A stretch of 40,732 nucleotides of DNA from a virus, in the IMG/VR virus record IMGVR_UViG_3300042866_000633, positions 1 through 40,732 of that record; one strand, given 5' to 3'. Shown one piece after another: positions 16,519 to 23,780 of the stretch (its first letter is position 1; the number at the start of each line of letters is the position of its first letter). A model generated the notes under the pieces. That model saw nothing but the letters and a program-made list of their open reading frames with translations, was not told the origin of the DNA and did not search any database. A program made the translations under genes and the position numbers.

Positions 16519-16934
16519 CGCTCGCTGAGATGCTCACACGGGACGAGGGTCGGGTGCGCCATGCGTACCAGGATCACCTCGGGTTCTGGACCATCGGGGT
16601 CGGGCGGCTGATCGACCAGCGCAAAGGTGGCGGGCTCTCGGAGGACGAGATCGACTACCTTCTGCACAACGACATCCGGCGCAAGACGGCCGAGGTCGCC
16701 AAGGCCCTGCCGTGGCTCTCCAACCTCAACGGTGCCCGCCAGGCTGTGCTCGTCGGCATGGCGTTCCAGATGGGCACTGAGGGCCTCCTGAAGTTCAAGA
16801 ACACCCTCGCCATGGTCCAGGCCGGCGACTACGAGAGTGCTGCCAAAGGGATGCTCCAGAGTCTGTGGGCTCGGCAGACACCGGAGCGTGCGGCTCGAAT
16901 GGCCAAGCAGATGCGAACAGGAGAGTGGACATGA
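16515..16934 (+). CDS. Endolysin, T4-type lysozyme (GH24), 139 aa
   Basis: Muramidase cleaving the beta-1,4 bond between N-acetylmuramic acid and N-acetylglucosamine. The catalytic triad falls at E11, D20 and T26, the same numbers as in T4 lysozyme, within RDEGRVRHAYQDHLGFWTIG. A C-terminal lysozyme helix with WARQTPERAARMAKQMRTGE is also present. No signal peptide, so export depends on a holin. I take the ATG overlapping the preceding stop; an upstream in-frame ATG at 16467 would add 16 basic residues lacking in the family. Overlaps the next gene by four bases. Confidence 0.93.
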   Translation: MTLAEMLTRDEGRVRHAYQDHLGFWTIGVGRLIDQRKGGGLSEDEIDYLLHNDIRRKTAEVAKALPWLSNLNGARQAVLVGMAFQMGTEGLLKFKNTLAMVQAGDYESAAKGMLQSLWARQTPERAARMAKQMRTGEWT

Positions 16935-17329
16935 ACCCCTTGATTCTCGGACCCATTCTGGAGGTCGGAAAGCGGCTGATCGACAACCTGTTCCCGGATC
17001 CTGCGGCCAAGGCCAAAGCGGAACTCGACATGATGGTCCTGCTGCAAACGCAGGACTTGCAAAAAGTCATGGGTCAACTGGAAATCAACGCCGCCGAGGC
17101 TGCGAACCCCAACCCCTTTGTCGCAGGCTGGCGACCTTTCATCGGCTGGTGCTGTGGTCTCGGGTTCCTGTGGGCTGCGATTGGTCATCCGGTGTTCGCC
17201 TACGTGGCCACCGTCAAAGGCTGGCCTGCGGCTCCGGCCATCGACACAGATGTGCTGCTGTACGTGCTGGGCGGGATGCTGGGGTTAGGGACACTGCGAA
17301 CGGTAGAGAAGGCGAAGGGAGTGGCCTAG
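16931..17329 (+). CDS. Holin of the three-TM type (GTA_holin_3TM-like), 132 aa
   Basis: N-terminal amphipathic part ending NLFPDPAAKAKAELD, a helical region, then WRPFIGWCCGLGFLWAAIGH and further hydrophobic segments around LLYVLGGMLGLGTLRTVEK. The 'NPFVAGWRPFIGW' pattern is the hallmark of the 3TM holin family found in phages and gene transfer agents. AGGAG precedes the ATG. This is the last rightward gene; its TAG shares the CTAG at 17326-17329 with the stop of the opposing gene. Confidence 0.88.
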   Translation: MNPLILGPILEVGKRLIDNLFPDPAAKAKAELDMMVLLQTQDLQKVMGQLEINAAEAANPNPFVAGWRPFIGWCCGLGFLWAAIGHPVFAYVATVKGWPAAPAIDTDVLLYVLGGMLGLGTLRTVEKAKGVA

Positions 17330-17457
17330 CCCTCCCCCTTGAGTGCGGCGTCGATAGCGTCCGGTATTGCGCGGATACGGTTGGACAGTTTGTGCAGCGC
17401 CTCGGCGGCGTGCGGGTTGATGCCAATGGTGTGGAGGTCTTGCATGATGTTGCTCAC
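17326..17457 (-). CDS. Tiny hypothetical protein, 43 aa
   Basis: GTG start preceded by GGAGG with a seven-base spacer and overlapping the stop of the upstream 69-residue gene (GTGA). Helical, with IGINPHAAEALHKLSNRIRA. Last gene of the long leftward operon. Its stop is the complement of the holin stop, so the two transcription units abut with no terminator between them. No function recognised. Confidence 0.65.
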   Translation of the reverse strand: MSNIMQDLHTIGINPHAAEALHKLSNRIRAIPDAIDAALKGEG

Positions 17458-17663
17458 TTGGGCACCTCCGGGGAGGCTGCGGGGTTTGGCTGCGGAAACA
17501 TCAGCGCCCATTGGCCCCCTACTTGCCAAGCCATCCAAGCAATTTGCTGTTGCGCCGAAACGTATTCTTTGTTGGTACTGCGGATCGGCATGTTGGCGAC
17601 ACTCTTTCCGGCAAAGTGGTCGCAGTACCAAGTCTCAAATGCAACGCGAGATTCTGTTTTCAT
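17454..17663 (-). CDS. Conserved small phage protein, 69 aa
   Basis: The pattern AFETWYCDHFAGKS ... IRSTNKEYVSAQQQIAWMAW recurs in short proteins of phages of Proteobacteria, so this is almost certainly real, but the role is unknown. Tryptophan-rich. Overlaps both neighbours by four bases. Confidence 0.75.
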   Translation of the reverse strand: MKTESRVAFETWYCDHFAGKSVANMPIRSTNKEYVSAQQQIAWMAWQVGGQWALMFPQPNPAASPEVPK

Positions 17664-18196
17664 AGCTTCTCCGGGGAGGCTGCGATGCCGTGGGCGGCTT
17701 CGATGGCGCGGGCAATATGGCGTTTTCCGATCCAGTGCTTGGTGCCGTTGATGTAGAGCGCGTCAATCTGCTCATCCGTCAGCGGCACAGGCACAGGGGC
17801 GGGCTGTGCTGCATCCAATATTGCGGCGTAGTGAGCCTTGGAACACATTACAAGGTCACGATGGCTAAAGTGGCCGTTTGTCATCTGGCCGTCTTGAATC
17901 CGCTGAGCTATGTCTTGCAAATCGTCTACGGCAGGGGCGGGCTGTGCTGCCACGCACAGAGGCTCGACCTCAAACGTATCACTTGTCTTCTGGCGCGGCG
18001 GCGTGTTCAGGTTAACGAACCAGTCTCCCCAGGCCTTGCTTTCGTGTGGACGCTGACGCCAGCGCCAAGCTACCGGCTCGGCGGGGGCGGGCTGTGCTGC
18101 CAAGAATTCGTGTATCTCATCGCACAGTTTCCTAGCCAGCGTCGGGTAGCTTTTTTCCAACAGGGGCAGCGCCTGCTGCAATAGTTCTCTGCTCAT
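17660..18196 (-). CDS. Modular hypothetical protein with AAQPAP linkers, 178 aa
   Basis: Three short segments are separated by near-identical AAQPAPA/V linkers: an N-terminal helix (MSRELLQQALPLLEKSYPTL), a middle WRWRQRPHESKAWGDWF module, an HFSHRDLVMCSKAHYAAI module, and a C-terminal LTDEQIDALYINGTKHWIGK module. Proteins built from such interchangeable modules are common in phages and prophages of Proteobacteria. The linker DNA (18 bases) is nearly identical in all three places, which should allow module exchange. Function unknown. Confidence 0.75.
   Translation of the reverse strand: MSRELLQQALPLLEKSYPTLARKLCDEIHEFLAAQPAPAEPVAWRWRQRPHESKAWGDWFVNLNTPPRQKTSDTFEVEPLCVAAQPAPAVDDLQDIAQRIQDGQMTNGHFSHRDLVMCSKAHYAAILDAAQPAPVPVPLTDEQIDALYINGTKHWIGKRHIARAIEAAHGIAASPEKL
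17795..18100. repeat. Three direct copies of an 18-bp linker-coding repeat
   Basis: Copies at 17795-17812, 17933-17950 and 18083-18100 share GGGGCGGGCTGTGCTGC; the third differs in its first base. Each encodes AAQPAP on the minus strand. They join the modules of one gene. Confidence 0.85.
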
Positions 18197-18288
18197 AGTG
18201 GCGCATCCTCAAAGTTGTCGGGGTTGAGTGGAATAGGCTGCGCCGGTTGGGCAGGCGGCAGATTCGTGGGGAAGGGCCAGTCGCTCAT
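18193..18288 (-). CDS. Tiny proline-rich protein, 31 aa
   Basis: GGAAGG stands before the ATG with an eight-base gap, and start and stop overlap the neighbours in the ATGA manner. The peptide is rich in proline (LPPAQPAQPIPLNP) and ends acidic. Probably disordered. No function recognised. Confidence 0.55.
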   Translation of the reverse strand: MSDWPFPTNLPPAQPAQPIPLNPDNFEDAPL

Positions 18289-18437
18289 TTTGATTTCCTT
18301 CCGAGCCTGAGAACCACCACCTTCTCCAAAGTGGTGAACCTGTGATTGTTGAAACACTGATAGCGTCTGCGGACCCCTTCGGCGTGTTTGCGGGTTTCCA
18401 GTGTGTCAGCGGGCTTGCCGCACTCGGGACACTTCAC
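18285..18437 (-). CDS. NrdR-like zinc-ribbon protein, 50 aa
   Basis: GTG start overlapping the upstream stop. Encodes MKCPECGKPADTLETRKHAE, then GVRRRYQCFNNHRFTTLEKV. The CPxCG, the DT.ETR and the RRRYxC..xHRFTTxE pattern copy the N-terminal zinc ribbon of the NrdR repressor, but the second metal-binding pair is C-x3-H instead of CxxC, and the ATP-cone is absent. Such lone ribbons occur in phages and may bind DNA; that is inference. Confidence 0.75.
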   Translation of the reverse strand: MKCPECGKPADTLETRKHAEGVRRRYQCFNNHRFTTLEKVVVLRLGRKSK

Positions 18438-18628
18438 AGCAGACCATCCCGGCGCATGTAGTCCAACTCACCCTTCATGGAGTCCGCGACTTCCTGCGCC
18501 CGGGTTTCCTGATCGGCGAGATCCTCGTCGAAGTCTTCCTCGGGTGCGCTGAAGAAAATGTCCCCGAGCCAGATGATTGCCATCACAGCGCAGATGGCAC
18601 CGATCATCCAGAGTTGAGTGACGGTCAT
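18434..18628 (-). CDS. Small membrane protein with acidic tail, 64 aa
   Basis: I take the ATG that overlaps the upstream stop; GAGGGAGG lies just before it, whereas a longer frame to 18721 has no such site. One TM near the N-terminus (LWMIGAICAVMAIIWLGDIF) is followed by an acidic stretch (EEDFDEDLADQE) and a helix. N-out or N-in cannot be told. It may affect the host membrane or exclude other phages; unknown. Confidence 0.65.
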   Translation of the reverse strand: MTVTQLWMIGAICAVMAIIWLGDIFFSAPEEDFDEDLADQETRAQEVADSMKGELDYMRRDGLL

Positions 18629-18801
18629 GCTGCCTCCCTCGCTTTCAGTTGGCGAACCACATCGGCGTGATACCGCATCATGGCCCGGTGATACTCGGCA
18701 GCGGCTAGGTGCTTGACCCACTGGCGCTCGGACTCCTCGATTTGTCGCTGCGCAAGGGTCTTGGCGCTGGGTAGCCGGAACAGTTCAATCAGGGCTTTCA
18801 T
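18625..18801 (-). CDS. Small basic helical protein, 58 aa
   Basis: AAGGAG precedes tandem ATGs; the second (18801) has the better distance. Helical and rich in Arg, Gln and Ala (LIELFRLPSAKTLAQRQIEE, RYHADVVRQLKAREAA). Lies 39 bases downstream of the helicase gene, an AT-rich gap without a clear terminator. No function recognised. Confidence 0.6.
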   Translation of the reverse strand: MKALIELFRLPSAKTLAQRQIEESERQWVKHLAAAEYHRAMMRYHADVVRQLKAREAA

Positions 18802-18840
18802 CATCTCTCCTTTGTTGTGATGTGCAACAGTGTAAAACAA

Positions 18841-20256
18841 TTAAATCCCGCGTGTCAAGCGGTATTGCTTCACGGCATTTCGCAGCCCCGCCTGAGTCTG
18901 TGCCTTCTCGTCCAGCGCCATCGCTTGCGCCTGATCCAGCGTGTCCAGCACCATGATCCTGTGGCAGATCACAGGAGCCCCCTGACCCTGACGCCGGATG
19001 CGTGCGTTCATCTGATCGTACAGGTCCAGGCTCCAGTTGAGTCCGTACCAGACGATGATGTGCCCGCACTTCTGCAGACCGTCGATCCCGTGGCCCATGC
19101 TCGCCGGGTGGCCGATCATCAGGGCGCAGTCCCCCGAGGCCCACCGGGCCATGGCGTTGGTGAGCGCAGCCTCTGACTTGCACTCGGTCAGGTTCACGGG
19201 ACGAAGGTGCTTGAACTTCTCCATGATCCTCTCGGCGTCACTCCGGTAAGCGTAGGCGCACAGTACCTGCTGGCCCTGTGCCTCGTCGATGATCTCCTCC
19301 AGCGCCTCCAGCTTGAGGTCGTGGATCGGCTCCCACAGAGGCATCCCGGCCACGGGGTACATGGCGCCATTGGAGAACTGGAGGCACTTGTTGGTCAAGG
19401 ACGCCTGGTTGAACATCTCGACCTCTTTGCCGCTGTCAAGCTGGATGAACAACTCCTTCTCCATCCGGTTGTACAGGGTGCGCAGGGCCTCGGGTAACTC
19501 GATGCTCACATCGTTGACCATCATGTCGGGGAGCGGGTTGTAGTCGGCTGCAGACATCTCCAGCGTGATGTCCCCGATCAACTGCTTGATCTCGTTCTCA
19601 GCCCCCTCGTAGGGCACCTCGCGGTGTGGACCCTCCTTGCGATAGAACCGCTGCCGGAACGCCGTCTTGCTGGTCCCCAGGCGCAAACCCTTGTCCACCA
19701 CGAGGTACTGCCCGTGCAGATCCTTGTACCCGTTGGAGGCCGGGGTGCCAGTGAGTCCCGTGGTCCACTTGAAGTGGGGCAGGATCTTCTTGGTGGCCTT
19801 GACTCGCTGGGTGTTCGAGTTCTTGCACTTTGATATTTCGTCCCACACGAGCCCGTCGAACGGTGGGTCGCGGTGCTTGGAGATGAAGTAGGTGGCCAGC
19901 GTCTCCGCGAGCCACCCGAGGTTCTCGTAGTTCACCAAGTAGATATTCGCCGGCCGCAGGAGAGCCCGGGTCCGCTGGTCCTTGGTGCCCGTGAGCAGCG
20001 AGAACGTCAGGTGCTTGGTGTGCTGCCACTTGAGGGCCTCCTGACGCCACACCAGTCGAATCACGCGGATGGGGGCCACGATGACCACGCCTCGCAGGAA
20101 CCCGCAGGACAACAGGTGCGCGATGCTGGTGAGCGTGATAGCGGTCTTCCCCAAGCCCATGTCGAGCCAGAGCATCGTGGCTGGGTGGGTGCACTGGAAG
20201 TTGACCGCGCTCTGCTGGTAAGGGAACAGTTGCGCGGGGGTCAGCACGGTCGGCAC
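18841..20256 (-). CDS. SNF2-type superfamily 2 helicase, 471 aa
   Basis: ATP-dependent DNA translocase/helicase. Motif I MGLGKT at residues 33-38; motif II WDEIS near 137; motif III LTGTP near 167; motif V region GHGIDG and motif VI QMNARIRRQGQ near 414 with the arginine finger. The order and the early LFPYQQSAVNF Q-motif mark the SNF2-like helicases common in phage replication modules, often with VRR-NUC and DUF2800/DUF2815 genes as here. GTG start; a second GTG three codons in has a better spaced GGAG and could be the true one. Overlaps the methyltransferase stop. Confidence 0.92.
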   Translation of the reverse strand: MPTVLTPAQLFPYQQSAVNFQCTHPATMLWLDMGLGKTAITLTSIAHLLSCGFLRGVVIVAPIRVIRLVWRQEALKWQHTKHLTFSLLTGTKDQRTRALLRPANIYLVNYENLGWLAETLATYFISKHRDPPFDGLVWDEISKCKNSNTQRVKATKKILPHFKWTTGLTGTPASNGYKDLHGQYLVVDKGLRLGTSKTAFRQRFYRKEGPHREVPYEGAENEIKQLIGDITLEMSAADYNPLPDMMVNDVSIELPEALRTLYNRMEKELFIQLDSGKEVEMFNQASLTNKCLQFSNGAMYPVAGMPLWEPIHDLKLEALEEIIDEAQGQQVLCAYAYRSDAERIMEKFKHLRPVNLTECKSEAALTNAMARWASGDCALMIGHPASMGHGIDGLQKCGHIIVWYGLNWSLDLYDQMNARIRRQGQGAPVICHRIMVLDTLDQAQAMALDEKAQTQAGLRNAVKQYRLTRGI

Positions 20257-21317
20257 TCCATGTAGGCGCGGATCACTTGCTCCGCGACTTGCGGGACGAT
20301 GGCGTTACCGTAGGCGCGCAGTCGTCCCACTCGGTTGGATACCCCATGAGCCAGCGGGAATGTGCCGGGTTCAACTGGCCTCCACTTCCCGTCGCGGCAT
20401 GGGAGCCAGTCGCATCGGGACCAGTGATTGCTGCCACGTTCGGTAATTGTTTCTGACCCGAGTCTTTGCGTTCCGTGCTTGCCATCCAGTGATCGAGTGC
20501 CATCGGCGTAGGCCAATTCGACAACCACACCGTCCTCCCGAGCAGCGAGTTCAACTCCACGTTGTCGCACTGGCTCCCGTCCTTCCAGTCTCTTGTTGTT
20601 GTTGTTGGCCAGCCAACTAGGTTCGCCTCGTCCCTCAGTTTGTAGCGACCCGCTGTTCCATTGCGAATCTCCATGACCCCACCCTCCCCGTCCGATGCGC
20701 TGGTCGTTCGCCAGCCAATCAGGTGCGCCACTGACTCCACACACATCTGCTTCCCGCTCGCCAGTCGCCGGTCTGCCATCTCCGGTGTGCTGTATCGCCA
20801 CTTCTCGTCCGATGCGCTGGTCGTCGGCCACGAACCAGAGTCTTTGCCTGATGTGCGGAGCCCCGACGCCCGCAGCAGGGACACCGACTGCCCCGAAGGC
20901 GTAACCTTCACCTTCCAAGTCATCTTGAACAAGGTCGAGCCAGCCGTGGTTAATCGCTGCATCAACCTGTTCACCAAAGATGACTGGAGGTCGTTGGCTC
21001 CGTACAAGATGGAACCAATGCGGCCATAGGTGCCGCTCGTCAGCAGTCCCTGCTCCTTGGCCTGCGACGCTGAAAGGCTGGCAGGGGCAACTGCCGGTCC
21101 ACACGGGTCTGTCGTCAGACCACCCGGCGAGCCTGAGAGCCAGGCTCCAGCCACCGATGCCGGCGAAGAAGTGGCATTGGGTGTACCCAACCAAGTCGGA
21201 AGGTCGGACATCTGAGATTGATCGTTCATCTACTTCTCCGGGTGCAATGTGCCCTGCGGCAATTAGGTTACGCAACCACTGTGCCGCATACTTATCGATC
21301 TCGTTGTAGTAGTTCAT
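20241..21317 (-). CDS. C5-cytosine DNA methyltransferase, 358 aa
   Basis: Transfers a methyl group from S-adenosylmethionine to carbon 5 of cytosine. Motif I FAGIGG at 51-56; motif [11 protein letters not shown] with catalytic C79; motif VI-like FGEQV near 115; motif VIII-like [10 protein letters not shown]; motif [14 protein letters not shown] at the end. The region between VIII and X (target recognition) contains repeated [16 protein letters not shown] segments. No restriction endonuclease is nearby, so protection of phage DNA is the likely role. A second 318-codon frame on the same strand overlaps almost all of it. Coupled to the VRR-NUC gene by ATGA. Confidence 0.92.
   Translation of the reverse strand: MNYYNEIDKYAAQWLRNLIAAGHIAPGEVDERSISDVRPSDLVGYTQCHFFAGIGGWSLALRLAGWSDDRPVWTGSCPCQPFSVAGQGAGTADERHLWPHWFHLVRSQRPPVIFGEQVDAAINHGWLDLVQDDLEGEGYAFGAVGVPAAGVGAPHIRQRLWFVADDQRIGREVAIQHTGDGRPATGEREADVCGVSGAPDWLANDQRIGRGGWGHGDSQWNSGSLQTEGRGEPSWLANNNNKRLEGREPVRQRGVELAAREDGVVVELAYADGTRSLDGKHGTQRLGSETITERGSNHWSRCDWLPCRDGKWRPVEPGTFPLAHGVSNRVGRLRAYGNAIVPQVAEQVIRAYMECRPC
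20273..21229 (-). CDS. Overprinted WPTP-repeat protein inside the methyltransferase gene, 318 aa
   Basis: Same strand, different frame from the methyltransferase. The ATG has CGGAG six to seven bases upstream, a proper ribosome site. The product has a Ser/Gly-rich start, [40 protein letters not shown], four WPTT/RTTSASD-type repeats and a C-terminal [12 protein letters not shown] ... SSRKSRSK. From memory, proteins of just this architecture are annotated in very many phages and prophages. Function unknown. It could in principle be a database-propagated shadow of the methyltransferase, so I keep confidence moderate. The stop lies 32 bases before the methyltransferase stop. Confidence 0.5.
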   Translation of the reverse strand: MNDQSQMSDLPTWLGTPNATSSPASVAGAWLSGSPGGLTTDPCGPAVAPASLSASQAKEQGLLTSGTYGRIGSILYGANDLQSSLVNRLMQRLTTAGSTLFKMTWKVKVTPSGQSVSLLRASGLRTSGKDSGSWPTTSASDEKWRYSTPEMADRRLASGKQMCVESVAHLIGWRTTSASDGEGGVMEIRNGTAGRYKLRDEANLVGWPTTTTRDWKDGSQCDNVELNSLLGRTVWLSNWPTPMALDHWMASTERKDSGQKQLPNVAAITGPDATGSHAATGSGGQLNPAHSRWLMGYPTEWDDCAPTVTPSSRKSRSK

Positions 21318-21604
21318 CGCAGCGCCATGAAGTCAATAGTCGTGCGCCCGTTCTCCACCGAGTCCACGACAAACACCGCGACTCCCTGGACCCGCAGGCG
21401 CTCGTGTTCACGGTCCTGTGCCGGTGTGACCTTGACACCCTCACGCTTGAACTCGATGAAGAAGACCACACCCTTGGGCGTGATGAGCAGGCGATCAGGC
21501 ACTGCGGCCCTTTCCGGCGAAGTGAACTTGTAGACCAGAAACCCATTGGACTTTGCATAGTCGCAGACACTGCGCTCAATCTGTTTCTCAAGAAGGTTTG
21601 CCAT
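21314..21604 (-). CDS. VRR-NUC domain nuclease, 96 aa
   Basis: Minimal stand-alone VRR-NUC (PD-(D/E)XK superfamily). Visible are PERAAVPDRLLITP with the catalytic D, FFIEFKREG supplying E and K, and QDREHERLRVQGVAVFVV with the Q and following helix. Family members cut branched or single-strand DNA ends and in phages lie near SNF2 helicases, as here. GGAG seven bases before ATG. Overlaps the neighbours on both sides. Confidence 0.92.
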   Translation of the reverse strand: MANLLEKQIERSVCDYAKSNGFLVYKFTSPERAAVPDRLLITPKGVVFFIEFKREGVKVTPAQDREHERLRVQGVAVFVVDSVENGRTTIDFMALR

Positions 21605-21797
21605 TGCCTGTCTCCATGGTGTAGCGGGTCATCGCTGCTTCTCGACGGGTCTTGTCCTCGACCAGTCGCTCCACAAGCCCCCAGAACTCGTGAGCGTTGG
21701 GGCCGACCATCTCGGCCGCGTCGATCTCGCACTCGTTCTGATACCACTCATCGAATGTCATCATTCTTCTGTTCTGATACCACTCATCGAATGTCAT
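21588..21797 (-). CDS. Small hypothetical protein with duplicated start, 69 aa
   Basis: Begins MTFDEWYQNRRMMTFDEWYQ: a 36-bp in-frame tandem duplication has copied the start codon and the first residues. AAGGAG seven bases before the outer ATG (21797) makes it the likely start; the inner ATGs at 21764 and 21761 have a weaker AGAAGA. The remainder is acidic and helical (NECEIDAAEMVGPNAHEFWG). Function unknown. Overlaps the 54-residue gene upstream by 14 bases and VRR-NUC downstream. Confidence 0.7.
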   Translation of the reverse strand: MTFDEWYQNRRMMTFDEWYQNECEIDAAEMVGPNAHEFWGLVERLVEDKTRREAAMTRYTMETGNGKPS

Positions 21798-21806
21798 CGT
21801 TCTTCT
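21735..21806. repeat. 36-bp tandem duplication over a gene start
   Basis: 21735-21770 and 21771-21806 differ at one base only (A at 21764, G at 21800). The unit contains a start codon, the first nine codons and the purine-rich leader. The upstream gene's stop falls in the second unit. Confidence 0.95.
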
Positions 21807-21948
21807 CCTTTGGTGTTGTGGCAACAAGGTGCCTGAGATGCTGGATCAGTTCGTGCTGATCCTGTAGTTTCAAATACGCCTCGGTGGCAAAGCGCACGAG
21901 GTTCTCGTGGGTCCAGGTGGCGAAGGTAGGGAGGTCGGGCTCATTCAT
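21784..21948 (-). CDS. Small hypothetical protein, 54 aa
   Basis: ATG overlaps the polymerase stop (ATGA). Encodes MNEPDLPTFATWTHENLVRF, then a helix with YLKLQDQHELIQHLRHLV. Short, soluble and mainly helical. It ends inside the duplicated segment that holds the start of the next gene. No function recognised, but the coupling and codon pattern support it. Confidence 0.65.
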   Translation of the reverse strand: MNEPDLPTFATWTHENLVRFATEAYLKLQDQHELIQHLRHLVATTPKEKNDDIR

Positions 21949-23780
21949 GACATCCCCAGTACAAGTTTCTCAACCTCGCGCACGTAGTAGTCGAAGTCCA
22001 CCGGCAACCGACCCGCTTCTCGAATGTCGTTGCACACTTGAACCCCCCAACCAGACTCCACGCCTATGCGGCGCCATTCCTCCTTGCCCTTCAATGGCGG
22101 CATCCACTTGAACAGGTGCCCACCACCCTTGGCGATGTAGTACCTCGTGATGTTCTGGATCCGCTCGTCTCCGCATGTCAGGAACGAAGACCGAGGCACC
22201 TTCGTCCGAAGCATGAAGTCCATCATCTCAGGCCACTGCTCCACGGTCTCGCGGATCGGTGCGCCTTCGAGCAGCACCTTCTCGGCCACCTTGGGCACCA
22301 CGAGTGCGCTGTGGTTCTGGTGCCACTCAAGGTCGTGCTCGTAGGCACCCTTCCTTTTCACCTTGCCATCGAGGTACTGGCCGATGTAGTTGTTGACATC
22401 GCGGATGCACATGCGCCGGTAGGTCATCTGCTCCAAGGTCAACTTGGTCTGCTCTTGCCACCAGTCGCATACTCGCTTAAGCACGGCACTCGACCCATGG
22501 GGAATCCGCACGGTCATGCCGTCCGTGTTGCACTGGATCAACTGCACCCCTGGCACATGCTGCATGACCATCTCGGCCAGCAGGCACAGCAGCAGTTGCC
22601 CGTTGAGCGTGATCGACATGGTGAACAGCGGGTCATAGAACACCGAGAACACGTTGTTGCTGTCCCCGTAGACCCCGTTGAGCGCGAGCTTGAGCATCGC
22701 GTTCTCGGGGGAGCCCTTGGGGTGCTTCTTGCGCTCCTCGAACAGGTGCTGGTAGATGTCCACGAACGAGCCGCCGAGGTGCGCGGGTCGAAACCCATTG
22801 GCAATGGCCAAGGTGGGGTAGTACGAAGTGACATCGAGGTCCACGATCACGAACCCCTCGTTGGACTCGATGATCTCGGACTCCACAGACCCATGGATGC
22901 CCCCGAGTCCGAAGACAAAGGTGAACCCGCGCACCGTGGCGGTCACATCGGTGAACACCCCCTTGGTCTCGGTGATCGTCTGGCTCTTCAGCCACTCCAG
23001 CATCCGCTGGAACTCAGGCTCTTGGAACGTGATCCACGGCAGGATGGCGTCACGCAGCGCGATGCTCGGGCGCTTGGTCTGCCGGGGCTGGCGTCCCTGT
23101 GGGCCGTAGTCATAACACGCGACCCCCGCTGCCTCCAGTTCCATCACGAAGTAGTCCTTGCCGATCTTCGTGTCGTTGTGGTTCATGAAGTCCCGCTGAT
23201 ACCGGTACGTCAGGTCAGCACGGAACCGGATCATGTCGAGTGACTTGAAGTAGAACTTCTTGGTCTCGAGGACATCGTGCCGGTTGTACTGCTTGAGCAC
23301 GGGCACCTGCTCCAGCGTGAGGCTCGTGCCCACCGGGAACGGGAGGTCACTGATGTTGTCGGACCTCATGTTGAACTCCAGCACCTTAAGCCCCGTGGAG
23401 CGGGCCCGGTTGTCGAAGTGGTGAATGAGGAACAGGTCAAGTTGGTCCACTAGGCGGTCGGTGGGCTTGACCTGGTGCATCCAGCGGTTGTCGTCGTCCT
23501 GCGCCGTGATGATCGCCATGGCCTTGTCGTATAGGGTCCGCGCATCAGCGTGCCCCATGCGGCACAGGGTGTGCAGGATCGGGTAGTCGAAGCCGAGGCT
23601 GTTGAACCCCACCAGTCGGGCGTCGATACTCTTGAGCCAATGCACCCACTCGATGATGGCTCGGGAGTCGTTGCGCCAGTCGCTGATCTCGAAAGACCAC
23701 TCGATAGGCAGGTGCGCGTGTTGGGCGTTGATCGTGAAGACGTTGGGGTACGTCTCCAGATCAAACACTATGTCGTTCAC
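21945..23780 (-). CDS. DNA polymerase, family B-like with 3'-5' exonuclease, 611 aa
   Basis: GTG start overlapping the stop of the ssDNA-binding gene; the frame extends further up but only inside that gene. Exo I FDLETYP (D7, E9), Exo II GFNSLGFDYP (N60, D65), Exo III YNRHDVLETK. Polymerase motif A DLDVTSYYPTLAIA near 314, motif B LKLALNGVYGDSN, motif C CNTDGMTV near 417, where the first Asp of the usual DTD is Asn but the metal-binding second Asp remains. Short for family B. With a separate primase it need not be protein-primed. Likely replicates the phage genome. Confidence 0.88.
   Translation of the reverse strand: MNDIVFDLETYPNVFTINAQHAHLPIEWSFEISDWRNDSRAIIEWVHWLKSIDARLVGFNSLGFDYPILHTLCRMGHADARTLYDKAMAIITAQDDDNRWMHQVKPTDRLVDQLDLFLIHHFDNRARSTGLKVLEFNMRSDNISDLPFPVGTSLTLEQVPVLKQYNRHDVLETKKFYFKSLDMIRFRADLTYRYQRDFMNHNDTKIGKDYFVMELEAAGVACYDYGPQGRQPRQTKRPSIALRDAILPWITFQEPEFQRMLEWLKSQTITETKGVFTDVTATVRGFTFVFGLGGIHGSVESEIIESNEGFVIVDLDVTSYYPTLAIANGFRPAHLGGSFVDIYQHLFEERKKHPKGSPENAMLKLALNGVYGDSNNVFSVFYDPLFTMSITLNGQLLLCLLAEMVMQHVPGVQLIQCNTDGMTVRIPHGSSAVLKRVCDWWQEQTKLTLEQMTYRRMCIRDVNNYIGQYLDGKVKRKGAYEHDLEWHQNHSALVVPKVAEKVLLEGAPIRETVEQWPEMMDFMLRTKVPRSSFLTCGDERIQNITRYYIAKGGGHLFKWMPPLKGKEEWRRIGVESGWGVQVCNDIREAGRLPVDFDYYVREVEKLVLGMS

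Noticed and set aside
22038-23243. 401-codon plus-strand frame antisense to the DNA polymerase
   Set aside because: Polymerase motifs are plain on the minus strand; the antisense product is low-information and His/Val/Leu-rich.
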